Source: G963674505 sp964575975 (GTDB lineage Bacteria; Desulfobacterota; Desulfobacteria; Desulfobacterales; SKZT01). From it: a DNA stretch of 33,969 bases. The position numbers were made by a program, and so were the translations under genes. Below the pieces are notes generated by a model, which saw only the letters and a list, made by a program, of their open reading frames with translations, made no database searches and had not been told where the DNA came from. Location of the stretch: assembly GCA_964575975.1 (NCBI GenBank), contig CAZNTU010000036.1, forward strand, positions 1 to 33,969, in the 5' to 3' direction. This document shows positions 27,901-33,969 of this stretch, one piece after another (the first letter of the stretch is position 1; each line of letters begins with the position of its first letter).

Positions 27901-30805
27901 TTTCCTTCAGGAAAAAACCGGTATAGCTTGTTTCGGATTCGGCGACCTTTTCGGGGGGGCCTTCGGCCACGACCTTTCCGCCGGAGTCGCCCCCCTCGGG
28001 ACCAAGATCGACTATCCAGTCGGCGGTTTTGACGACATCCAGGTTGTGTTCGATCACGATCACGGTGTTCCCAGCGTCCACGAGACGTCCTATCACTTCC
28101 AAAAGCATCTCTATGTCTTGGAAATGAAGTCCGGTGGTGGGTTCGTCCAGGATGTAGAGGGTCCTGCCCGTGCTTTTTTTCGCCAGTTCGCGGGAAAGCT
28201 TGATCCTTTGGGCTTCCCCGCCGGACAGGGTGATTGCCGACTGGCCCAGTTTGATGTAGCCCAGGCCGACGTCCATGAGAGTCTGCAGGATGGCCCGGAT
28301 TGCGGGATGGGTCTTGAAAAGCTCCATGGCCTGCCGGACCGAGAGGTCCAGGACGTCGGCGATGGAGTGCCCCTTGTATTTAACCTCGAGAGTCGCGTCG
28401 TTGAACCTTTTGCCCTTGCAGCTTTCGCACGGCACGTAGACGTCGGCCAAAAAATGCATTTCCACCTTGATGAAGCCGTCTCCCTTGCAGGCTTCGCATC
28501 GTCCGCCCTTCACGTTGAAGGAAAACCGTCCTTTTCCGTACCCTCGAGTCCGGGATTCGGGTAGTAGAGCGAACAGGTCGCGGATGTGGTCGAACACTTT
28601 CGTGTAGGTCGCGGGGTTGCTTCGGGGGGTGCGCCCGATGGCTTTCTGGTCTATGTTGATGACTTTGTCGAGTTTCGACAAGCCCCGAATGCTTCCGTGC
28701 TTGCCTGGCACGACGTCCGATTTGTGAAGCTTGCGAGCGATGGCCGGATACAGAATCTGGTTCACGAGGGTGCTTTTACCCGCTCCCGACACGCCGGTCA
28801 CCACTACGAAAAGCCCCAGCGGCAGTTTGACCGTTATACCTGCCAAATTGTTTTCCGCCGCCTTGACGATCGCAATCCAATGTTCTGCGTCTTTCCCGGG
28901 TTGTCTTCTTTTGGCGGGAATTTCGATTCGTTTCTCGCCGGACAAGTATCGACCCGTAATGGACATTCTGTTTGCCATTATTTCTTCCGGCGGGCCTTGC
29001 GCGACGATTTGTCCTCCCAGAAGCCCCGCGCCCGGCCCGATATCCACGATCCAGTCCGAGGCTTCCATGGTTTCCCGGTCGTGTTCGATCACGATGAGAG
29101 TGTTGCCGATGTCGCGGAGATGGCATAGGGTTTCCAGCAATTTGATGTTGTCCCGTTGGTGCAAACCTATGGATGGTTCGTCAAGAATGTAGAGCACCCC
29201 CGTGAGTTCCGAGCCGACTTGGGAGGCCAGGCGGATTCGCTGGGACTCCCCTCCGGACAAGGTGGGCCCCTTTCGGTTCAGCGAAAGGTAATCCAGTCCG
29301 ACGTTGATCAGAAACTTTAGTCGCCCGCAAATTTCCTTCACCAGCTCCGAGGCGATTATTTCCCTGGACCCGGCGAATTTTATATTTTTCAAAAAGTCGT
29401 GGGCGTCTCCCACGGTCATGGAGCAGACATCCATGATCGAGCGTCCGTCGATTCTCACGTGGAGCACTTCCGGCTTCAACCGGTTTCCGTCGCAGGTCGG
29501 GCAGGTCGAGGAGGACATGAACGAGGCGTACCACTTTTTCTGGCTATCGGACTGGGTCTGCATGTATCGGCGCATGAGCGTGTTGACAAGGCCTTCCCAG
29601 GAAACCGTGAAGGCCCCGTGGATTTTATCCGAATCCCACCGGACCGTCATCTCTTCTCCGTCGGCTCCGTACAGGATCAGGTTTTTTTGTTTAAGGGGAA
29701 GTTCGTTCCATGGGATGTCCAGATCGACGCCCCATTGCTCCTTCATGGCCAAAATCTGACGCAAGCCCCACGAGCCGTTTTCATTGCTTTCCCCGGTGCT
29801 TTTCAGAAAATAGTTGCGCCAAGGCAAGACCGCCCCCTGGCGAATCGACAGGCTCTTGTCAGGGACGATCTTGTCGACGTCCATCGAGAGCCGCTCGCCG
29901 ATTCCATTGCAGTCCGAGCACATGCCCAGGGGAGAGTTGAACGAGAACAAGGCCGGGGACAATTCGGGGTAGGCGACTCCGCAGCATGAACGGGCCTCGC
30001 TCATGAAGAGGTCCTCCCGGTCGACGACGTGGACGACGATTTTTCCGTTTCCCAGTTTCAGCGCGGTTTCGACCGAATCCGTGAGTCGTTTTTTGAATTC
30101 CTCTCCCTCCCGGATTTCGAGACGGTCCACGACGGCCTCGATGTTGTGCTTTTTATGCCTGGCGAGCGCCTGGACTTCCTCGATGGTTAAAACGACGCCG
30201 TTTACGCGAACCCTCCCGAATCCTTTCTGCCGCAAGAGCTTGAAAAGTTCCTTGTGTTCTCCCTTCCGGTTCTCCACTAAAGGAGCGAGAATCATGATCC
30301 GCGTTTTCTTCGGAAGCTCCAGGATTCGGTTCACCATGCTTTGGGCGTTTCCGCGCCCGACGGTTTTGCCGCATTTGTAGCAGTATTGCCGACCGGCGCG
30401 GGCGAACAGCACCCTGAGGTAATCGTACACTTCGGTGATGGTGCCCACGGTCGATCTCGGGTTCTTGCCGGCGGATTTCTGTTCGATGGAAATGGTGGGA
30501 GAAAGACCGCGAATAGTGTCGTACTTGGGTTTTTCCATTTGGCCGATGAACTGTCTGGCGTAGGCGGAAAGGGATTCCACGTACCTTCGTTGGCCCTCCG
30601 CGAAAATCGTGTCGAATGCCAGGCTCGACTTGCCCGAGCCGGAAACGCCCGTGAATACGATCAGCTTTTTCTTGGGCAGTTCGATGTCGATGTTTTTCAG
30701 GTTGTGCTCTCTTGCGCCTTTTACGATTATCGAATTCAGCTCCATTGACGGTTCGGCCTTGAACCGGGTTTCGGCTTTCCAGGACGGAGAATTTTTCGAA
30801 TTCAT
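27860..30805 (-). CDS. uvrA: excinuclease ABC subunit A (UvrA)
   Basis: UvrA recognises DNA damage in nucleotide excision repair and loads UvrB. The 981-aa protein has both ABC modules: Walker A FTGVSGSGKSSLAFDT and VTGVSGAGKSTLVN, signatures LSGGESQRIRLA and LSGGEAQRIKLS, and Walker B YILDEPSIGLH and YILDEPTTGLH. It has the C-terminal zinc motif (GRCEACKGDGFIKVEMHFLADVYVPCESCKGKR). The first zinc region is atypical: CC (ARSCCGVAYPE) in place of the usual CxxC before MCSDCNG. The start at 30805 gives a 20-aa extension over the usual MELNSIIVKG start (30745). Neither has an excellent ribosome binding site, so the start is uncertain. The 3' end overlaps the GAF gene by 41 bases on the opposite strand. 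Confidence 0.97.
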   Translation of the reverse strand: MNSKNSPSWKAETRFKAEPSMELNSIIVKGAREHNLKNIDIELPKKKLIVFTGVSGSGKSSLAFDTIFAEGQRRYVESLSAYARQFIGQMEKPKYDTIRGLSPTISIEQKSAGKNPRSTVGTITEVYDYLRVLFARAGRQYCYKCGKTVGRGNAQSMVNRILELPKKTRIMILAPLVENRKGEHKELFKLLRQKGFGRVRVNGVVLTIEEVQALARHKKHNIEAVVDRLEIREGEEFKKRLTDSVETALKLGNGKIVVHVVDREDLFMSEARSCCGVAYPELSPALFSFNSPLGMCSDCNGIGERLSMDVDKIVPDKSLSIRQGAVLPWRNYFLKSTGESNENGSWGLRQILAMKEQWGVDLDIPWNELPLKQKNLILYGADGEEMTVRWDSDKIHGAFTVSWEGLVNTLMRRYMQTQSDSQKKWYASFMSSSTCPTCDGNRLKPEVLHVRIDGRSIMDVCSMTVGDAHDFLKNIKFAGSREIIASELVKEICGRLKFLINVGLDYLSLNRKGPTLSGGESQRIRLASQVGSELTGVLYILDEPSIGLHQRDNIKLLETLCHLRDIGNTLIVIEHDRETMEASDWIVDIGPGAGLLGGQIVAQGPPEEIMANRMSITGRYLSGEKRIEIPAKRRQPGKDAEHWIAIVKAAENNLAGITVKLPLGLFVVVTGVSGAGKSTLVNQILYPAIARKLHKSDVVPGKHGSIRGLSKLDKVINIDQKAIGRTPRSNPATYTKVFDHIRDLFALLPESRTRGYGKGRFSFNVKGGRCEACKGDGFIKVEMHFLADVYVPCESCKGKRFNDATLEVKYKGHSIADVLDLSVRQAMELFKTHPAIRAILQTLMDVGLGYIKLGQSAITLSGGEAQRIKLSRELAKKSTGRTLYILDEPTTGLHFQDIEMLLEVIGRLVDAGNTVIVIEHNLDVVKTADWIVDLGPEGGDSGGKVVAEGPPEKVAESETSYTGFFLKEIILGDRARSDATC

Positions 30806-30956
30806 TTAAGTGCGATCCTTTGCGCCCTTTTTTTTGGTTGTCCCCGCAACTTTTTTGCCGGGGCTCATGAATTTCCGGGAGGCGATCGAAAATGCGATTG
30901 GATTTAATACCATCAGGGGGCGTGTTTGGCAAGGGCATCCGGACTTCGGAGGCGCC

Positions 30957-30984
30957 GCGCCGCCGTGGAAGGCGGTGCTACCGG
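30957..30984 (-). repeat. REP-like palindrome, copy 2 (partial)
   Basis: These 28 bases match the reverse complement of 15869-15896 with one mismatch (GGCGGTGC against GGCGGCGC). The left end differs, so the stem is incomplete. It is a second copy of a dispersed element. Confidence 0.7.
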
Positions 30985-31072
30985 AAAACCGACGATCCGG
31001 AAAAAAACTGGCGTTCGGGCCTCGTCTCTCTCGAACCCCGAATTCATAAAGCCCGACGCCTGTTTTTAACCC

Positions 31073-31100
31073 TTGTATCGTGTCCGCCTTTATGTATAAT
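31073..31100 (+). promoter_or_regulatory. sigma-70-type promoter of the SHOCT gene
   Basis: TTGTAT (31073-31078) and a perfect TATAAT (31095-31100) are 16 bases apart, 53 bases before the GTG start at 31154. Confidence 0.55.
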
Positions 31101-31153
31101 GGGGACTGTTTTTCAGGCAACGCCCCGAAAACGGGGGCAAAGGAGTTCGTTTC

Positions 31154-31717
31154 GTGAGAAGGTGGTTCAGGGAAAAAATGCAAAGCGACTATGTTCGCAG
31201 GCAGATCGATCTCGTGTCGAGCGTGGGGTTGTTTTACCTAATCATTGTCGCGCTTTTCGCGGTACCGCTTCTGGCGACGTTTGTCGTTGTCCTGATCAAG
31301 GGAGTGCTCGATTTTCGGTACTTGATTTTGGGCGGCGGGATTGTCGTGGCGGGACTTACGACATATTTCGCAGGTCGATTTTGTTATCGGTTGTTCAGAA
31401 GGTTGAAGAAGGACGGCGCGGCGGCCATTGACTTGGCGAAGGAGAGGGCGAACCGGGGGGAAACCGTGCAACTCGAGCTTTTGGGCGGACTCTTCAGCCT
31501 TTCCTACGGCGGCAACGGAGGACGGCAGGGCATAGAATACCGGGAGAAGGAGGTGCTGTTGCTGGAAGGTTCGGAAGGAACTTCCGCCGCCGCAGCAGTT
31601 GACGATTCCGTCCGGAAAATAAAGGAGTTGTCGGAGCTGAAGGAACAGGGAATCATCGACGAGGACGAATTCCGTAAATTGAAGGAAAAATTGATCAGGG
31701 ACGTCTGCGACGTCTGA
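31154..31717 (+). CDS. membrane protein with C-terminal SHOCT domain
   Basis: The gene starts at GTG (31154), with AAAGGAG upstream. The 187-aa product has two transmembrane helices (about residues 24-48, rich in Leu/Val/Ala, and about 55-78) and a soluble part. The last ~30 residues (IKELSELKEQGIIDEDEFRK-type) form a SHOCT (short C-terminal) helix pair, found on many membrane and secreted proteins. No enzymatic motif is visible. The role is unknown. The end overlaps the convergent nitrilase gene by 23 bases. Confidence 0.75.
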   Translation: MRRWFREKMQSDYVRRQIDLVSSVGLFYLIIVALFAVPLLATFVVVLIKGVLDFRYLILGGGIVVAGLTTYFAGRFCYRLFRRLKKDGAAAIDLAKERANRGETVQLELLGGLFSLSYGGNGGRQGIEYREKEVLLLEGSEGTSAAAAVDDSVRKIKELSELKEQGIIDEDEFRKLKEKLIRDVCDV

Positions 31718-32519
31718 TGTTCTGCCTGGATTGCATGGTATAGATCCTCGGCCGCCTGTGCTGGAAGACGGGCATGGCGTTTCGCACGGATTCCAGACGG
31801 TCTTTCTGAACTTCCGCCGTTATTAGAGTTTCCGATTCCTCGGAGGCCGCAACCAAAGTTGTCCCGAACGGATCGACGATCCTGCTCGCGCCGCAAAAGG
31901 TGACGTTTCCGTTGCTGCCGACTTGGTTCGAAGCCAGGATAAACATTTGATTTTCGATGGCGCGCGCGTTTACAAGGGTTTCCCAATGCCTCAACCGTGG
32001 AAAGGGCCAGGCGGAACTAAGCGCCACGACTTCCGCCCCTTTCAAGGCAAGCGAACGGGCGACTTCCGGAAAACGGAGGTCGTAGCAAACCATCGCCCCC
32101 CATTTCATGTCCCCTATTTGAAACGTCTCCAACGAATTTCCGGGCGCGAAGGTTCTATCCTCGTCGAGTGGAGAAAACGCGGCCAAATGGGTTTTTCTGT
32201 ATTTGCCGAGCAGTTCGCCATCGGGGTCGACAATCGCTATGGTATTGTAGAGCCGACCGGCATCCAGTTCGGAAAGCCCGCACACGACGAAAACGCGATG
32301 TTTCCGGGCTGCGCCGCGAATCGATTTGACGGGGCCGTCCGTCCAGGACGAAGCGAAACGGCGGATCACGGTCGCTTCATATCCTGTGTCCGCCATTTCG
32401 GGAAAAACGATGGCTTGGCAGTTACGGGCGGCGGCTTTTTCGACGAAATCCGTTATTTTGGAAACATTGGCCGCAGGATTGTCCGTGCGGCATTTTATTT
32501 GGGCAACGCCTATTTTCAA
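31695..32519 (-). CDS. carbon-nitrogen hydrolase (nitrilase / omega-amidase-like)
   Basis: I place the start at TTG 32519, because AAGGAGG lies 7 bases before it and the protein then begins MKIGVAQIKC, the family's usual start. The longer ATG start at 32540 has no ribosome binding site. The 274-aa product has the triad Glu41 (IVFPEMADTGY), Lys109 (GKYRKTHLAAF) and Cys145 (MVCYDLRFPE). The KTHLF-like and CYDLRFPE context is typical of NIT2/omega-amidase-like enzymes that act on dicarboxylic monoamides, but the substrate is an inference. It overlaps the SHOCT gene at the 3' end by 23 bases. Confidence 0.9.
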   Translation of the reverse strand: MKIGVAQIKCRTDNPAANVSKITDFVEKAAARNCQAIVFPEMADTGYEATVIRRFASSWTDGPVKSIRGAARKHRVFVVCGLSELDAGRLYNTIAIVDPDGELLGKYRKTHLAAFSPLDEDRTFAPGNSLETFQIGDMKWGAMVCYDLRFPEVARSLALKGAEVVALSSAWPFPRLRHWETLVNARAIENQMFILASNQVGSNGNVTFCGASRIVDPFGTTLVAASEESETLITAEVQKDRLESVRNAMPVFQHRRPRIYTMQSRQNIRRRRRP

Positions 32520-32817
32520 TTCGAAGCCTCCTTTTTTCATTGAATGCCATGCGAAAAAGCAAGATGAAGGAGTTCATGTAACATTGCTCATAACGTGGTG
32601 TCAATAGACAATGCAAAGATGTACACAGGCGGGGCGCTTCGAATCTTTCACTTGTAAATCGGCAAAATTAGTGTTAATTTGATACTCATTGGATCTGGCT
32701 GGTTCTGAGAATTAAACTGATCACATACAAACTGTCGAATCCGAAAGCATGATGAAACAAAATTCGTCTTCGAGTTTGACCGATAATTGCAGACAAACAC
32801 CTGATTCGGAGCATATG

Positions 32818-33701
32818 ATGGATACGGTTTTGATAGTTGACGACGATTCGAATTTTTCCTATCTGTTGAAAAAAGCTTGTCCAAATATGAAGTCCGATTC
32901 ACTGCGGTTTTCGCCGAAGACGGATTGCAGGCGGCGGAGGCGCTTGAAAAAAATCCGATCTCGCTTGTGGCGACCGACCTTCAAATGCCGCGAATGGACG
33001 GCCTTGCTTTGCTGGCGCATATCAGCGAGAATTATCCCTCCTTGCCATGCATTGCCATGACAGCCCACAGCACTCCCGAGATTATGGAAAGACTGCCTCG
33101 GAATCTTCTCTCTTTTTTGCAGAAACCCTTCAAAATAAAAGATTTTGCGCAGGCCATTTTCGAAGGCCTTTCGATTGGAGTCACGGATGGAACGCTTACG
33201 GGCATTTCCGTGGTCAACTTTCTTCAGTTGATTGAAATGGAAGAGAAATCATGCCTTTTCGAGGTGAAATCTCCGGAGGGCAAAGGATTGTTCTATTTCC
33301 AAGACGGAGAGCTTTAGGACGCGATTTTCGGCGACCTCACGGGGGAATCCGCAGCGATGAAGATGATCGCGTTGAATTCGGTCAAAATTCGGTTTTTAAA
33401 GCTGCCGAACAAGAAAATCGCCCGAAGAATTCAAGCTGAGCTCATGAATTTGATTATGGAAGCCATGCGGTTGAAGGACGAAGCGAAAAGCAAGCGCGAA
33501 GACCCGCGATTCGATTCGGATGGGCGCGAAGGCGACCCTGAAATTTCGGGGAATTCAATGGAGGACGAAATAGCCGAAGCCGCCGGACCGGAATATTCGG
33601 AGTCGGTGAACATGGAAAACTTAACTGCAAATGAAACGGAAACACCAACTATTAATAAGGAGGATTTTGTTATGGCGCTTGAAGTTACATTCAGGAATTG
33701 A
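32818..33701 (+). pseudogene. response regulator with PATAN (DUF4388) domain, frameshift and internal stop
   Basis: From the ATG at 32818 (GGAG 6 bases upstream) the receiver begins DTVLIVDDDSNFSYLLKK and then leaves frame at a run of six A (32869-32874). One base back, it continues LSKYEVRFTAVFAEDGLQAA, with phospho-acceptor in ATDLQMPRMDG and LQKPFK. A PATAN region follows (LTGISVVNFLQLIEMEEKS; GKGLFYFQDGEL), then TAG at 33315-33317, then DAIFGDLTGESAAMKMIAL and a C-terminal helix in the same frame. The family normally runs through this point, often with Tyr or Val. PATAN response regulators often signal together with small GTPase regulators (roadblock-type). Two defects in one gene suggest decay or poor sequence near the window end. 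Confidence 0.72.
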
Positions 33702-33969
33702 AGGAGATCAAGGGATACAAGGCTGCGGCAATCATGAATTTTACGGGCGAGGTGCTAGCGTACGACAGCTCCGACGAGAAAGTGGATTTGGCCGAAGTTG
33801 GCGCTACTTTCAACGATATTTTTCGTTCGTCCCACGAGGCGTCCAAGAAAGTAGGGCTTGACGCTTGTAAAGAGTTGGTGATCCAGACAGAAGACACCCA
33901 AGGGTATTATCGTGATGCTGATTGTAACGGATTTGGGGGAACCCTGAAAGGGGGCGACATACAAGCCCA
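33672..33969 (+). pseudogene. roadblock/LC7-like protein, frameshifted and cut by the window end
   Basis: AAGGAGG lies 8 bases before the ATG at 33672. The first residues MALEV are followed by a frame change near 33687-33692, after which the protein reads QELKEIKGYKAAAIMNFTGE, then VDLAEVGATFNDIFRSSHEA and VGLDACKELVIQT. This is the small roadblock-like family that often sits next to PATAN regulators. Near 33883 the frame changes again to TPKGIIVM. Downstream of that the window ends. The role is probably regulation of a small GTPase. Confidence 0.6.

Larger units (their letters stand above)
30806..31153. other. intergenic region between divergent uvrA and SHOCT genes
   Basis: This 348-base region holds a REP-like palindrome copy (30957-30984) and the SHOCT promoter (31073-31100). 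A hairpin CCCCG...CGGGG lies at about 30843-30864. I see no gene and no clear LexA-type box near uvrA. Confidence 0.6.

Noticed and set aside
32869..32875. A-run as a programmed -1 frameshift site
   Set aside because: The phase of the A run does not give the canonical X-XXY-YYZ heptamer in the zero frame. The gene also has a TAG and the next gene two more indels, so error or decay explains it better.
33315..33317. TAG read as pyrrolysine
   Set aside because: Nothing else in the window points to pyrrolysine use, and the surrounding genes are already broken by indels.
1..33969. CRISPR array, tRNA and rRNA genes
   Set aside because: No regularly spaced direct repeats, no cloverleaf with a matching CCA-like end and no rRNA core sequences were seen in the intergenic spaces.

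Overview
The window looks like part of a contig from a strictly anaerobic, sulfur-metabolising bacterium, most likely a Desulfobacterota (deltaproteobacterial) sulfate reducer or a close relative. The evidence is a DsrC with both C-terminal cysteines, a siroheme-decarboxylase-type regulator-like protein (Ahb haem route), flavin-based NADH/heterodisulfide-reductase (Hdr) modules, a sigma-54 two-component system, c-di-GMP signalling proteins, and two genes whose conserved cysteine codon is replaced by in-frame TGA (selenocysteine). This assignment rests on gene content read by eye, not on a database search.

Layout. 1-800: Phd/VapC toxin-antitoxin remnant with a frameshifted toxin. 834-4819 (+): two secreted lipoproteins (one CsgG-like) and a TPR protein. 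4902-6937 (-): a GGDEF response regulator overlapping an HD-GYP response regulator. 7120-13138 (-): an energy-metabolism operon in the order mini-HdrA with selenocysteine, NuoE-like, NuoF-like, and a large protein in which a NuoG-like [2Fe-2S] head is joined to HdrA-type modules. The last gene is interrupted by a 100-N assembly gap. 13139-13707: inverted-repeat element and terminator. 13708-18890 (-): a three-gene signalling block made of an NAD-binding-domain histidine kinase, an NtrC-type sigma-54 activator, and a protein with two receiver domains flanking two Cys-rich tandem repeats that is preceded by a good sigma-54 promoter. 19035-20531 (-): miaA and a ferritin-like protein. 20880-24291 (+): an FlxDCBA-like NADH oxidoreductase operon starting with a selenocysteine MvhD/FlxD, followed by dsrC (24471). 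24882-26616 (+): YjbQ, an AhbA/B-like protein and a nitrilase. 26815-27900 (+): a universal-stress-like protein and a GAF protein. 27860-30805 (-): uvrA. 31154-31717 (+): SHOCT-domain membrane protein. 31695-32519 (-): a second nitrilase. 32818-33969 (+): a PATAN-type response regulator and a roadblock-like gene, both broken by frameshifts and a stop near the window edge.

How it fits together. Two separate NADH-linked electron entry modules are present: a NuoEF/NuoG-head-HdrA complex and an Flx complex. The Flx operon is followed by DsrC, a thiol/trisulfide carrier. The most interesting point is that the free-standing selenocysteine mini-HdrA (127 aa) carries just the FAD/CxxU/[4Fe-4S] piece that is absent from the first HdrA module of the big fusion protein. 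HdrA therefore appears to be split, with nuoE and nuoF between the two pieces. Directly upstream on the same strand lies a regulatory cassette with a possible pyridine-nucleotide-sensing kinase, a sigma-54 activator and a Cys-rich double-receiver protein. This suggests, by inference, that NADH/thiol redox state controls the Nuo-Hdr operon.
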